The notes under the pieces: model-generated
What the model was told of the DNA's origin: nothing
Seen by the model: only the letters and a program-made list of their open reading frames with translations
Database searches by the model: none
Source of the DNA: Nesterenkonia ebinurensis
GTDB taxonomy: Bacteria > Actinomycetota > Actinomycetes > Actinomycetales > Micrococcaceae
Reading direction: 5' to 3'
NCBI RefSeq assembly: GCF_008711175.1
Contig: NZ_VWNF01000045.1
Location: forward strand, 62,001-126,000
Length of the DNA: 64,000 nt
Shown here: positions 1 to 9,030 of the stretch, piece by piece
How positions within the stretch are numbered: the stretch's first letter is position 1
How the letters are laid out: each line of letters opens with the position of its first letter
Program-made: the position numbers and the translations under genes

Positions 1-446
1 CTTCTGCGGTCCGTATCTTCGATGTAGATCTCCACATCGGGATCGTCCGTTTCATCGGCGAGTTCCCAAAGTCGCAGGTCAAGCCTGAGTTCGGGAAACT
101 CTTGGGCCAGCCTCGCTACGATGCCGGGCATCCACGCTGCACCGACCGAGCTGATGTGAGTGATGGATAAAGACCCTGTGCGCCCCAGGCGCAGGTCTTC
201 GGCGAGGGCAGTGGCATATGAGACCTGTTCCAGTAGGGGCTGGGTGCCCTCGGCGAACCGTCGCCCTACAGCGGTGAGTCTCATGCCTCTGCCATGACGC
301 TCCACCAGCTGTAGCCCAGTTTCCTTCTGCAACGCCTGCAACTGCTGACTCACCGCAGAAGTGGTGTACCCAAGGGTTGCCGCTGCCTTGTTGACTGACC
401 CTTGAGCCACCACTGCGCGGAACGTTCTCAGCCGTGTCAGGTCCAT
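1..446 (-). CDS. LysR family transcriptional regulator, partial (C-terminus beyond window)
   Basis: The reading frame starts at ATG 446 and runs off the left edge, so about 148 residues are visible. It opens with a LysR-type winged helix-turn-helix (start MDLTRLRTFRAV; recognition region around SVNKAAATLGYTTSAVSQQL, residues 17-36), followed by the linker helix and the start of the effector-binding domain. LysR proteins are DNA-binding regulators that often control the divergently transcribed neighbour. Here that neighbour is the EamA exporter, 83 bases away across an AT-rich gap, so it is the likely target. The ligand cannot be inferred. The frame and family are clear; the 3' end is missing only because of the window edge. 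Confidence 0.9.
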   Translation of the reverse strand, partial: MDLTRLRTFRAVVAQGSVNKAAATLGYTTSAVSQQLQALQKETGLQLVERHGRGMRLTAVGRRFAEGTQPLLEQVSYATALAEDLRLGRTGSLSITHISSVGAAWMPGIVARLAQEFPELRLDLRLWELADETDDPDVEIYIEDTDRR

Positions 447-529
447 GCCTCCAACTGTAAAGCAAAACTGAACTATTGATGACCGATTTTCGCTTGTCCT
501 GCACAGTTGCTGAGCGGGATGATCATCTC

Positions 530-1465
530 ATGACTCTTCACACTGAACCTGCTCAACCTCAGAGCAGGGCCGCTTCAAGTGCTTCACCTGTCCCTGTCCT
601 TCCCGTGATTGCCATCGTGCTCACCGTGCTGATGTGGGCCTCAGCCTTCGTCATTATGCGCTGGGCCGCCACCGACATCTCACCCGGGCCCCTGGCCCTG
701 ATCCGACTCATCGCCGGCTCTCTCACGCTCACCGGACTGGTGCTCTGGGTCCGCCGCGGCAAACCCTCGATTCCCCGGGGAAAGGCTCTGGGGCTGACGA
801 TCGCTTTCGGTGTCAGCTGGTTCGCCCTCTATACGCTGGTGTTCAACTGGGCCGGGCATTTCCTTGACGCAGGAACGGTCGCCATGGTGGTCAACCTCGC
901 CCCGCTCATGGTTGGCATTGGTGCCGTTGTCCTCTTCAAAGAGGCTTTCTCCCGCAGACTCTTCATCGGGATGCTGATCTCCCTCTCCGGCGTCGGTTTC
1001 ATCACCGCCTCCGGGGCCACGGGGCAGTTGGCATGGGCAGGGCTGGTGATCGCATTCGCCGCCGCAGTCCTCTACGCCGGAGGGATGCTGCTGCAAAAAC
1101 TGGTTCTGCGCGATGTGGACCCGCTGACCGCCACCTGGCTGGGGTGTATCTCCGGTGCGGCTGCGCTTCTGCCTTTTCTGCCTCAGACGGTCAATGAAGT
1201 CAGCGAAATATCGACCGGCACAATCATCGGTGCGATCTACATGGGTGTAGGTCCCACCGCTTTGGGATTCTGGTTCTGGGGATACGCCATGAACCACTTC
1301 GCCACCGGACGGGTCGCCTCGGCAACGCTGGCAGTACCCGCCGTCGTCGTTCTCATGTCCGCACTCACCCTCGGAGAACTCCCACCCCTGCTAGCAATAC
1401 TCGGCGGCGCGATCTGCCTCGCCGGTGTGGCCCTAGCCCAAATGCGACAGCGCCGCGGAGAATAA
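530..1465 (+). CDS. EamA/DMT family transporter
   Basis: This is an inner-membrane transporter of the drug/metabolite transporter superfamily with ten predicted hydrophobic segments arranged as two EamA repeats (roughly residues 25-155 and 165-295 from this start). Family members export amino acids, metabolites or drugs; the substrate cannot be told from sequence. ATG 530 is chosen because an in-frame earlier TTG/ATG at 476/479 lies in the short promoter gap shared with the lysR gene and would add a polar, non-family N-terminus. The length of 311 residues is usual for the family. Divergence from a LysR regulator suggests induction by a small molecule that the pump exports. Confidence 0.85.
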   Translation: MTLHTEPAQPQSRAASSASPVPVLPVIAIVLTVLMWASAFVIMRWAATDISPGPLALIRLIAGSLTLTGLVLWVRRGKPSIPRGKALGLTIAFGVSWFALYTLVFNWAGHFLDAGTVAMVVNLAPLMVGIGAVVLFKEAFSRRLFIGMLISLSGVGFITASGATGQLAWAGLVIAFAAAVLYAGGMLLQKLVLRDVDPLTATWLGCISGAAALLPFLPQTVNEVSEISTGTIIGAIYMGVGPTALGFWFWGYAMNHFATGRVASATLAVPAVVVLMSALTLGELPPLLAILGGAICLAGVALAQMRQRRGE

Positions 1466-1806
1466 CCAGCCCATACCGGGCGCCCCATCCGCCTAGCTGT
1501 GAAAATCAGCGCCACTTCTTCGAGACCCCATCACTCAGGGAAGCGCCTCTGGTATCCGCTGTGGCCACGTCTCTTGCCGACCAAAAGCCGGTTCTTCCGG
1601 CGAGTGGCAGGCAGAAGGCGCGATAAGACCGCACTGCCGCAGGAACTAGGAGATTCCGCCTCGCCTAGGCTGTCCGGCAAGGACTTGGACTTCCAGAACC
1701 GGTGTCTTAGCTGCGTAGTCCACAGGTCTGGTGAGAGGTATGAGCGCGGATGCCGTATGTCCTGTTGCTTCGCGGAACCACGGTGAGCTCATTTCCATGG
1801 GCAGGC
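1466..1806. other. Intergenic region, no gene recognised
   Basis: About 340 bases lie between the convergent ends of the EamA exporter and the MDR oxidoreductase. A 95-codon open frame at 1499-1786 has a composition unlike the neighbouring proteins (many Arg, Ser and Cys, no recognisable pattern) and no clear ribosome binding site. No strong terminator with a T-run is visible. No function is assigned. Confidence 0.5.
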
Positions 1807-2757
1807 TCAGCTCATGGTGAGGACCAGCTTGCCTGTGGTGCGGTTCGTATCGCCGAGGCGATGCGCCTCTGCGGCCTGGGCGAGCGGGAAAGTCTCCGCG
1901 ATCCTTGCGCGCAGTTCACCCGCCGCTGCCAGCGCGGCGATGGAATCCATGGTGCTGCGCGAGGAGTCCACGAGCATTCTGACGGCGCGGACACCGAGCT
2001 CCGCCGCCTCGCGATAGAAGGTGTCGGAGCCAATGGGCAGGATCGAGACCACGATGCCACCCGGGCGGAGGGTGCGTAGGGAACGGGTGGAGTAGTCTCC
2101 GCCGATGGTGTCGAGCACCACGTCGACCTCTCCTGCGGCCTCGGCGAAGTCCACGGTGCGGTAGTCGATGGCCTCATCGGCGCCCAGGCTGCGAAGGAAT
2201 TCATGCTTCTCGGCGCTGGCGGTGGCGAGCACATAGGCTCCCCGAGCTTTCGCGATCTGGATGGCCACGTGCCCAACGCCGCCGGCTCCCGCGTGGATCA
2301 GAACGCGCTGACCAGCCTCTAGGCCCGCGTTCTCGACGAGTGCCTGCCATGCGGTGAGCGAAACCAGAGGCAGGGCCGCGGCCTGGACGTGATCCAGGGA
2401 AGCGGGCTTGGTCGTGAAGACCCGCGCCGGGGCGGCGACGTACTCGGCGTGAGCGCCGTGGCCGAACGGGTAGGAGAGCATACCGAACACCTCATCACCC
2501 GGCCGGAAGCGCCAGACTCCCACACCTGTAGCTTCGACGATGCCCGAGAGGTCCCATCCGAGCACGAACGGGGGTTCGCCGAGGAATCCTCCGGTCGCGC
2601 GGTGTTTCCAATCGGTGGGGTTGAGGCTGGCGGCGCGGACGCGCACCAGGATCTCGTTCGGGCGCGGCTCAGGGCGCGGCACATCGACGACGGTGAGGAC
2701 GTCAGGAGTGCCGAGGGAACTCTGGGTGACTGCTCGCATCGTGGGGTCCGCATTCAT
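1807..2757 (-). CDS. NADP-dependent oxidoreductase, MDR (zinc-independent alcohol dehydrogenase/quinone reductase-like) family
   Basis: The protein has the medium-chain dehydrogenase architecture: an N-terminal GroES-like domain (NPTDWKHR and GWDLSGIVEATG motifs) and a Rossmann domain with the nucleotide-binding motif HAGAGGVGHVAIQIAKARGA. The cysteine ligands of the structural zinc site are absent, which fits the quinone-oxidoreductase-like, zinc-independent branch. The likely reaction is NADPH-dependent reduction of quinones or enones in the cytosol. ATG 2757 is preferred (316 residues; GGGGA-type ribosome site just upstream) because a further upstream in-frame start at 2835 would cross the start of the divergent lipoate-ligase gene. 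The physiological substrate is unknown. Confidence 0.87.
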   Translation of the reverse strand: MNADPTMRAVTQSSLGTPDVLTVVDVPRPEPRPNEILVRVRAASLNPTDWKHRATGGFLGEPPFVLGWDLSGIVEATGVGVWRFRPGDEVFGMLSYPFGHGAHAEYVAAPARVFTTKPASLDHVQAAALPLVSLTAWQALVENAGLEAGQRVLIHAGAGGVGHVAIQIAKARGAYVLATASAEKHEFLRSLGADEAIDYRTVDFAEAAGEVDVVLDTIGGDYSTRSLRTLRPGGIVVSILPIGSDTFYREAAELGVRAVRMLVDSSRSTMDSIAALAAAGELRARIAETFPLAQAAEAHRLGDTNRTTGKLVLTMS

Positions 2758-2840
2758 AGTTCCCCATGATGCCCTGCCCAGCAACCGCGCACAATGGTCC
2801 CCAGTCGTATCGCGGCCATAGTCCACTAGACTCAAGATCT

Positions 2841-3593
2841 ATGCAGTCAGCGGGTGAGCTTCAGGTGTTCCGGCAGCGTGAGAGCCTCGGCGCCCAGCAG
2901 GACTTGGAGCTCGGGCTGAAGCTGCTGGAGGGGACCCGCAAGTACGCCGTAGACCCCACGCACCCCGAAGCTACACCGCCCACCCTGCGGATCTACCGGC
3001 CCCAGCCCACGGTGGCCTTCGGCCAGCGGGACCGAACGCTCCCCGGATTCGACTCTGCCCAGCAGGCTGCCCGGGAGCTGGGCTTCCACCCCGTGGTGCG
3101 CCGGGCCGGGGGGCGTGCCGCTGCCTACACGCCCGGCTCACTGATCATCGACCACATCGAACCCGACCCCGACCCCATCCGGGAGTCCCAGGCCAGGTTC
3201 TCCGCTTTTGCCGAACTGCTCACCGGCGCTCTCAGCACAGCAGGCATCACCGCCCGGGCCGGCCCGCTGCCGGGGGAGTACTGCTACGGAGAGCACTCCG
3301 TGCACGGGGTTGACCTCCAGCAGCCCGACCGGCGGGTCAAGATCATCGGCACCGCCCAGCGGCAGATCGCCACCGGATGGCTGTTCTCATCCTCGGTGAT
3401 TGTCAGTGATGGCCCCCTCATCCGACGGGTGCTCACCGAGGTCTACTCCGCTCTTGCCCTGGAGTGGGACCCGCTCAGTGCAGGAGCAGCCGACGACGTA
3501 GCGCCCCATGTGACACTCTGTGCCGTAGAGAATGCGGTCCTGGAGGCCTACGCGCAGTACTGGGACCTCACCAGTGGCACCATAGAGATATGA
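2841..3593 (+). CDS. Lipoate/biotin protein ligase family protein (LplA-like)
   Basis: This is a cytosolic protein of about 250 residues with the lipoate-protein ligase A/B fold. Visible family signatures are a substrate-loop region VVRRAGGRAAAYTPGSL in place of the classical RRxSGGGAV motif, and the lysine motif VKIIGTAQRQ, where the lysine normally contacts the acyl-adenylate. Family members attach lipoate or octanoate to E2 subunits or the glycine-cleavage H protein. The start at ATG 2841 fits the family N-terminus (RQRESLGAQQDLELG). The 3' end overlaps the M28 peptidase start (ATGA). The altered glycine motif means it may transfer another acyl group or act as an octanoyltransferase; a second, more canonical ligase is at 54884. 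Confidence 0.8.
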   Translation: MQSAGELQVFRQRESLGAQQDLELGLKLLEGTRKYAVDPTHPEATPPTLRIYRPQPTVAFGQRDRTLPGFDSAQQAARELGFHPVVRRAGGRAAAYTPGSLIIDHIEPDPDPIRESQARFSAFAELLTGALSTAGITARAGPLPGEYCYGEHSVHGVDLQQPDRRVKIIGTAQRQIATGWLFSSSVIVSDGPLIRRVLTEVYSALALEWDPLSAGAADDVAPHVTLCAVENAVLEAYAQYWDLTSGTIEI

Positions 3594-4471
3594 CGCAGCT
3601 TGCCGACCGGATCGCCGGGCACATCAGCGCACTCACCGAGAACGGGCCCCGCCACCCGGAGAACCCGGCGGCTGTCAGTGCCGCCCAAGACTACATCACC
3701 AGTACGCTGGCAGGTTTCGGGTACGACGTCGCCCGCCAGCAGTACGGCACCGAACCCCACCAGGTCAACTACACGGTACGGGTAGGCAGCACAGACCAGC
3801 CTGTGCTGGACATCGGAGCCCACTGGGACACTGTTCCCGGCAGCCCCGGAGCCGATGACAACGCCTCCGGTGCGGCTGGGCTGCTGGAGATCGCCCGGGA
3901 GCTGGCCGCCGCCGAGCCTGCCCAGCCGGTGCGACTGTGTTTCTTCGCCGAGGAGGAGGCCGGTGGACTCCCTGGCAGCACCGCCCATGTCACAACAACC
4001 CTGGAACGCGGAGAGGCCATCGCCGCCGGAATCTCACTGGAGATGATCGCCTACACCGGTGAAGACCAGCAGCTCCCGCCTCAGGCGGGCCCAGCGCTGG
4101 CAGCTGCAGGGGTCCAGGTCCCGGAAGCCGGAGACTTCATCGCCGTGGTGGGCGATGACACCGCCGCAGACTGGGTGGCAGCACTCCTCGGCGCAGCGGC
4201 AGGGGAGTCTCTGCCGGCCCTGCCGCTGGTGGCGCCGGCCGGCGCGATCGGAGATGCCGGGCGCTCAGACCACGCCGCCTACTGGCAGCAGGGCCTGCCT
4301 GGGATCATGATCACTGACACTGCCAACTTCCGGAATCCGCACTACCACCAGCCCAGCGACACCCTGGAGACCCTGGACCTGGAGTTTGCTGCGCAGGTCG
4401 TCCAGACCATCATGGCCGCTGTGCGAGGCGGGTCAGCCTCCAGCGCAGACCAGGCCGATCAGAACCCGTAG
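3590..4471 (+). CDS. M28 family zinc metallopeptidase (aminopeptidase-like)
   Basis: The 293-residue protein shows the M28 co-catalytic zinc signature: GAHWDTVPGSPGADDNASG (His and Asp ligands), FFAEEE (catalytic Glu and ligand), SLEMIAY, and a late histidine in GRSDHAAYWQQG. M28 enzymes release N-terminal residues from peptides. No signal peptide is evident from this start, so it is probably cytosolic. ATG 3590 overlaps the stop codon of the lipoate-ligase gene (ATGA), so the two are translationally coupled. Its 3' end overlaps the convergent VKOR gene by 13 bases. The substrate is unknown. Confidence 0.9.
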   Translation: MTQLADRIAGHISALTENGPRHPENPAAVSAAQDYITSTLAGFGYDVARQQYGTEPHQVNYTVRVGSTDQPVLDIGAHWDTVPGSPGADDNASGAAGLLEIARELAAAEPAQPVRLCFFAEEEAGGLPGSTAHVTTTLERGEAIAAGISLEMIAYTGEDQQLPPQAGPALAAAGVQVPEAGDFIAVVGDDTAADWVAALLGAAAGESLPALPLVAPAGAIGDAGRSDHAAYWQQGLPGIMITDTANFRNPHYHQPSDTLETLDLEFAAQVVQTIMAAVRGGSASSADQADQNP

Positions 4472-5139
4472 GTGAAGGCCTCGGTGAAGTTCAGCAGGAT
4501 GCTGGCGAAGACCAGCAGGTAGATCACCACGATCGCCACCCACCACCAGTCACGGGCGGCACGCTTCAGGGCAGCTGAGGCCGGAAGCACCCCATGCACG
4601 ATGTTCCGCGCAGTGGTCACCACAAAGAACGGAATCACCGCAGTCCAGACGATCATGCAGTAGGGGCAGAGCACCCCGATGCTGAACACCGCGGAGTACC
4701 ACAGCCAGGTGATGAAGCCCATCGCGAAGACTGCACCAGCCTGCAGGCCCAGGTAGTACCAGGCGGGTGCCCGGCCGCCAGCGGCCAGCAGGCTCACCGC
4801 CACACCGATCAGCAGTGGGAAGGCCACCACCCCGATAAAGATATTCGGAAATCCGAAGGTAGCGGCCTGCCAGGACTCCATCACCGCACCACAGGAGACC
4901 CACGGGTTCACATCACAGGCGGTCACATGCTCCGCGTTGTTCCACAGCTGCACCCGCTCATAGAGCAGCAGGAAACTGGCCACAGCGCCGACCGCACCAG
5001 TGACCAGCAGCCACATCACAAACCCGAAAGGCCGTGCGAAAGCCGGGACACGCCCGGCAGTGGAGTCGGCTGCCACCAGATCGGCGCCGTCTTCAGCGCC
5101 GGTATTCGGGGCCTCTACAGTCGTGGACATAGACCCCAT
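4459..5139 (-). CDS. Vitamin K epoxide reductase (VKOR) family membrane protein
   Basis: The 226-residue integral membrane protein has at least four hydrophobic segments. It carries the two redox cysteine pairs expected of bacterial VKOR homologues: a periplasmic-loop pair in ACDVNPWVSCG and the active-site CxxC in VLCPYCMIVW. These enzymes reoxidise DsbA-like proteins by passing electrons to quinone, so this is a DsbB substitute for disulfide formation on the outer face of the membrane. Starts at 5139 and 5130 are both possible. VKOR beside rne is a common arrangement in Micrococcales as far as I recall. Family confidence is high; the thioredoxin-like partner is not in this window. Confidence 0.92.
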   Translation of the reverse strand: MGSMSTTVEAPNTGAEDGADLVAADSTAGRVPAFARPFGFVMWLLVTGAVGAVASFLLLYERVQLWNNAEHVTACDVNPWVSCGAVMESWQAATFGFPNIFIGVVAFPLLIGVAVSLLAAGGRAPAWYYLGLQAGAVFAMGFITWLWYSAVFSIGVLCPYCMIVWTAVIPFFVVTTARNIVHGVLPASAALKRAARDWWWVAIVVIYLLVFASILLNFTEAFTYGF

Positions 5140-5526
5140 TCTACGCAGTATTGAGACGAAGAGGTCAGCGTGCCAGTGAAGCGAGCAGCCGACTTCGGGC
5201 GTGAAGTTCCGCGTAAGCGGGACGCAAGGTGAAGCGGACCAGGCCGTGGGGTGCCCACCTCTGTGACAATACTGTGCGATACTTGATTAATCGGAGGCGC
5301 AGACCACACCTGATCCTCTGAGAAGGCTTTCGCACGCGAGAACCTCACCGGCAGGCACCCGTCGTGGACAACCGAGATGATGAGTCCGCACGGCACCGAA
5401 GACACCAAGATGCCGCCGGTGAGATACTAAGACCCATCGCGCGTGACCGGTACTGAGGCTCCAGCTGAGCAGAGCGCGCCGCACCTATGACGAGGGCGGC
5501 AGCGCCCGGCGAAGAGCATCAGACCG
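5140..5526. promoter_or_regulatory. Divergent VKOR/rne intergenic region
   Basis: The 387 bases between the divergent VKOR and RNase E/G genes must hold both promoters and probably a long rne leader. An AT-rich patch near 5265-5292 is the most promoter-like segment. RNase E genes are often autoregulated through the 5' leader, so a structured leader is plausible, but I could not identify a convincing element. No protein-coding gene is supported here. Confidence 0.4.
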
Positions 5527-8244
5527 GTGAACCGACCACGACATCGTGCTGCGGTCTCACCGAGTGTGGCGGTGCTGGCTGCGGCTGGAGCAGCTTTGAC
5601 ATCCCCCACCAATGAACCCGAAGAGATCTTCAACCCATTCTCCGCCCCCGAGCCTGGACAACCCGGTGCTGAGGCCACTGCAGAGACAGCCGTTGACCCC
5701 GTTCCTGTGGAGCAAGACCCTCTGGACGTGATGTTCCAGGCCCCTGACCTCTCCAAGGTTCCGCCCAAGCAGTCCAAGCCTGCTCCGCAGCAGGACAATA
5801 GCGACGACGACGCCGTGACCCAGAACTCCAGCACCTCCTCAGAGACCGAGGAGGATGAAGAGGATGAGCAGGGCTCGGACTCCGGGCGGAAGAACCGCCG
5901 CAAGCGCCGCCGCGGCGGACGCAACCGCAATAAGTCCGGGGAGAACCAGGAGAGCACAGATTCTGAGAACTCTGCCGAGCAGGCGCAGGAAGGGCAGTCC
6001 CAGCCGGCTAAGAACCAGACCAAGAGCAGTGGTGAGCAGGCGCCGTCCTCCGCTGAACCAGATGATGAGGGCCAGGTGATCCGCAAGAAGCGGCGCCGGC
6101 GCCGCGGCTCAGCTGATATGGAGATCGAGGACGAGGACGGCCACACCGTCACCCGCATCCGCTCCGGGCGCGAGACCGATTCCGGCACCGGATCCGACAA
6201 AGTCTCCTCCGTGAAGGGCTCTACCCGCCTGGAGGCCAAACGCCAGCGCCGCCGGAACTCCCGGGACTCCGGGCGCCGCCGCGGCATCATCACCGAGGCC
6301 GAGTTCCTGGCCCGCCGCGAATCCGTGGACCGGAAGATGATTGTCCGCCAGCGCGGCGAACGCATCCAGATCGGCGTGCTCGAGGATGGAGTGCTGGCTG
6401 AGCACTACGTCTCCCACACCACCCAGGACTCCCTGATCGGCAATGTGTACCTGGGCAAGGTGCAGAACGTGTTGCCTTCCATGGAGGCCGCCTTCGTAGA
6501 TATCGGCCGCGGCCGCAACGCCGTGCTCTACGCCGGCGAGGTCGACTGGGAGGGCGCCAATATCGGCAACGCCCCGCGCAAGATCGAAAACGCCCTGAAG
6601 TCCGGGGACTCGGTGCTGGTGCAGGTCACCAAGGACCCGGTGGGCCATAAGGGCGCCCGGCTGACCAGCCAGGTCTCCCTGCCCGGCCGTTACCTGGTGT
6701 TCGTGCCCGGCGGATCGATGACCGGCATCAGCCGCAAACTGCCTGACACTGAGCGGGCCCGGCTGAAGAAGATCCTCAAAGAGCAGATGCCGGAGAACGC
6801 CGGGGTGATCGTGCGCACCGCCGCCGAGGGCGCCTCCGAAGAGGAGCTCACCAACGATATCAACCGGCTCCGCTCACTCTGGGAGACCATCCAGTCCCAG
6901 GCCAATAATAAGAAGGTCCTGGCCCCTGAGCTGCTCTACGCCGAGCCGGACCTGACCATCAAAGTGGTCCGGGACGTCTTCAACGAAGACTTCTCCGCCA
7001 TGGCGGTCCAGGGTGAGGAGACCTGGGACAACATTGAGGCCTATGTCACCTATGTGGCCCCTCATCTGCTGGACCGCTGCTCCCAGTGGGAGCCTGCCGA
7101 GGGTCAGGCTGAGGACATCTTTTCCCACCACCGGATCGACGAACAGCTGAACAAGGCCCTGGGCCGCGATGTCAAGCTGCCCTCCGGCGGCTCTCTGGTC
7201 TTCGACCGCACTGAGGCGATGACCGTGGTCGACGTCAACACCGGAAAGTTCACCGGCTCCGGGGGCAACCTCGAGGAGACGGTCACCAAGAACAACCTAG
7301 AGGCCGCTGAGGAGATCGTCCGCCAGCTGCGGCTGCGCGATATCGGCGGGATCATCGTGATCGACTTCATCGACATGGTCCTGGAGTCCAACCGGGACCT
7401 GGTGCTGCGCCGGCTGGTGGAGTGCCTGGGCCGGGACCGCACTAAGCACCAGGTGGCTGAGGTCACCAGCCTGGGCCTGGTCCAAATGACCCGCAAACGT
7501 ATGGGCACCGGGCTGCTGGAGGTCTTCTCCACCGAGTGTGAGCACTGCGCTGGCCGCGGCATCATCACCCACCCGGAACCGGTGGAGCACCGCCCCTCCT
7601 ACACCTCAGAGGGTGATGTGGCCTCCGGCAAGAACGCCAAGAAGCGGCGTAAGAAGGGCAAGAAGAACGACGACGTCGGCCACCAGCCCGACCCCAAAGA
7701 GCTCAAGAAGCTAGAGAAAGCCTCCCAGGGCATGGCCAAGGTACTGGCCGCCACCAACGGCAACGGCCACGCGGTATCCGACCAGAACAGCAAGGATGGT
7801 GCCCGATTGAGCCGAGCGGAGACCGGGACGTCAGGGACTGGCTCCGAAGACTCCCCGACTCTCACCATTGGGGGAGAAGCCGTGGAGATCCCCCGCGGGC
7901 AGAAGCAACAGGAGAAGACTGCTCAGCCGGCGGCTGGGAAGAAGGCGCCCAGCCTTGATGCGCTGGAATCCGCCCTGGAGACCCGCAGCCGGCGCCGCCG
8001 GCGTGCCGCAGGATCAGCCCAGGGCTCGGGCGGGGAGGTGACCGAGGTCCAGACCGCTGCCCAGGGCACCGAGAAGACGTTTGCGGCCTCGCTTCGTTCA
8101 CTGCCTTCAGTCGCTTCGGGAGACTCCGACGACGATCAGGGCTCCGCTCAGCTCAAGCAGCCGTCGTCCTCCGAGGATGAGCCGGTGATGCTGGGCGTCG
8201 GCGTCAGCGCCGATGAACTTGCCCGCACCAACCAATCCGAGTAA
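5527..8244 (+). CDS. rne: Ribonuclease E/G (Rne/Rng family)
   Basis: This is the major endoribonuclease for rRNA processing and mRNA decay. The layout of the 905 residues is: a highly charged, disordered N-terminal extension (about 1-260, Glu/Asp/Ser-rich with Lys/Arg blocks), an S1 RNA-binding domain inside the catalytic core (from MIVRQRGERIQIGVLEDG), the DNase I-like subdomain with magnesium ligands Asp569 (VVDVNTGKF) and Asp613 (VIDFIDM), the Zn-link cysteines 671 and 674 (CEHC), and a disordered, Lys-rich then acidic C-terminal tail. Long low-complexity flanks are typical of actinobacterial RNase E and host degradosome contacts and RNA binding. Translation starts at GTG 5527; a later start within the disordered region cannot be excluded. 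rplU follows closely. Confidence 0.95.
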   Translation: MNRPRHRAAVSPSVAVLAAAGAALTSPTNEPEEIFNPFSAPEPGQPGAEATAETAVDPVPVEQDPLDVMFQAPDLSKVPPKQSKPAPQQDNSDDDAVTQNSSTSSETEEDEEDEQGSDSGRKNRRKRRRGGRNRNKSGENQESTDSENSAEQAQEGQSQPAKNQTKSSGEQAPSSAEPDDEGQVIRKKRRRRRGSADMEIEDEDGHTVTRIRSGRETDSGTGSDKVSSVKGSTRLEAKRQRRRNSRDSGRRRGIITEAEFLARRESVDRKMIVRQRGERIQIGVLEDGVLAEHYVSHTTQDSLIGNVYLGKVQNVLPSMEAAFVDIGRGRNAVLYAGEVDWEGANIGNAPRKIENALKSGDSVLVQVTKDPVGHKGARLTSQVSLPGRYLVFVPGGSMTGISRKLPDTERARLKKILKEQMPENAGVIVRTAAEGASEEELTNDINRLRSLWETIQSQANNKKVLAPELLYAEPDLTIKVVRDVFNEDFSAMAVQGEETWDNIEAYVTYVAPHLLDRCSQWEPAEGQAEDIFSHHRIDEQLNKALGRDVKLPSGGSLVFDRTEAMTVVDVNTGKFTGSGGNLEETVTKNNLEAAEEIVRQLRLRDIGGIIVIDFIDMVLESNRDLVLRRLVECLGRDRTKHQVAEVTSLGLVQMTRKRMGTGLLEVFSTECEHCAGRGIITHPEPVEHRPSYTSEGDVASGKNAKKRRKKGKKNDDVGHQPDPKELKKLEKASQGMAKVLAATNGNGHAVSDQNSKDGARLSRAETGTSGTGSEDSPTLTIGGEAVEIPRGQKQQEKTAQPAAGKKAPSLDALESALETRSRRRRRAAGSAQGSGGEVTEVQTAAQGTEKTFAASLRSLPSVASGDSDDDQGSAQLKQPSSSEDEPVMLGVGVSADELARTNQSE

Positions 8245-8314
8245 GATAGAACGTTGGCGCTGATCTGCGCCCAGAATCTTTTTACACATGTTCAACGAGA
8301 GAAGTGAGTCCCAA

Positions 8315-8623
8315 GTGGTGTACGCGATTGTCCGCGCAGGCGGCCGCCAGGAGAAGGTTTCCGTAGGAGACCTCGTGACCCTTGACCGCGTCGACGCCGA
8401 GGCAGGCAGCACCATCGAGCTGCCGGCGGTGATGCTGGTAGACGGGGAGAAGGTCACCACCTCCGCCGAGGATCTGTCCGGTGTGAAGGTCACCGCAGAG
8501 GTTCAGGAGAACCTTCGCGGAAAGAAGATCGTCATTCATAAGTTCAAGAACAAGACCGGCTACCACAAGCGCCAGGGCCACCGTTCTGAGCTGACCCGGG
8601 TGAAGGTCACCTCAATCGCCTGA
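8315..8623 (+). CDS. rplU: 50S ribosomal protein L21
   Basis: The 102-residue protein matches L21 end to end: N-terminus [15 protein letters not shown] and the C-terminal [17 protein letters not shown] typical of 23S rRNA-binding L21. GTG 8315 is selected because it gives the canonical length and is preceded by a purine-rich site; an upstream ATG at 8288 would add nine residues not seen in the family. It is followed by rpmA, as in most bacteria. Confidence 0.97.
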   Translation: MVYAIVRAGGRQEKVSVGDLVTLDRVDAEAGSTIELPAVMLVDGEKVTTSAEDLSGVKVTAEVQENLRGKKIVIHKFKNKTGYHKRQGHRSELTRVKVTSIA

Positions 8624-8678
8624 GACGGCGATAGACTAGCCCATAAGAAAACGTTCCTGAGAGGCAGGCAGAAAACTC

Positions 8679-8936
8679 ATGGCACATAAGAAAGGTGCGA
8701 GCTCGACCCGCAACGGTCGCGACTCGAATGCACAGCGGCTCGGCGTGAAGCGCTTCGGCGGCCAGACCGTATCCGCCGGCGAGATCCTCATCCGCCAGCG
8801 CGGCACCAAGTTCCACCCCGGCACCAATGTAGGCCGCGGAGGCGACGACACCCTGTTCGCCCTGGCTGACGGTGCTGTGGAGTTCGGCTCCAAGCGCGGC
8901 CGCAAGGTTGTGAACATCGTTCCAGCTGCAGCCTGA
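8679..8936 (+). CDS. rpmA: 50S ribosomal protein L27
   Basis: The 85-residue protein begins [20 protein letters not shown], the conserved L27 N-terminus that reaches toward the peptidyl transferase centre, with no cleavable extension as found in some Firmicutes. It lies 55 bases after rplU and has an upstream site GAGAGGCAGG. A hairpin terminator follows. Confidence 0.97.
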   Translation: MAHKKGASSTRNGRDSNAQRLGVKRFGGQTVSAGEILIRQRGTKFHPGTNVGRGGDDTLFALADGAVEFGSKRGRKVVNIVPAAA

Positions 8937-8962
8937 GCGCTGCGCAGCTAAACATCCCTAAA

Positions 8963-8997
8963 GGGCCCCGCAGCGTGAGCGCTGACGGGGTCTTTTA
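8963..8997 (+). terminator. Rho-independent terminator after rpmA
   Basis: A GC-rich inverted repeat (left arm from GGCCCCG, right arm CGCTGACGGGGTC, one bulge and one G-T pair) is followed by TTTT. It sits 27 bases after the rpmA stop and before obgE, separating the ribosomal-protein pair from the obg-pro-nad cluster. Confidence 0.8.
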
Positions 8998-9030
8998 GTA
9001 TCTGAACCACCCTCGGACAAGGAGACGCAT

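Noticed and set aside
1499-1786. 95-codon open frame between the EamA and MDR genes
   Set aside because: Composition is Arg/Ser/Cys-rich without pattern and there is no ribosome site; typical chance frame.
5375-5410. Hammerhead-ribozyme-like string upstream of rne (TGATGAGTCCG then CGAAGAC)
   Set aside because: The core needs CTGATGA and GAAA; here both differ by a base, and the stem II arms do not pair. Chance resemblance.
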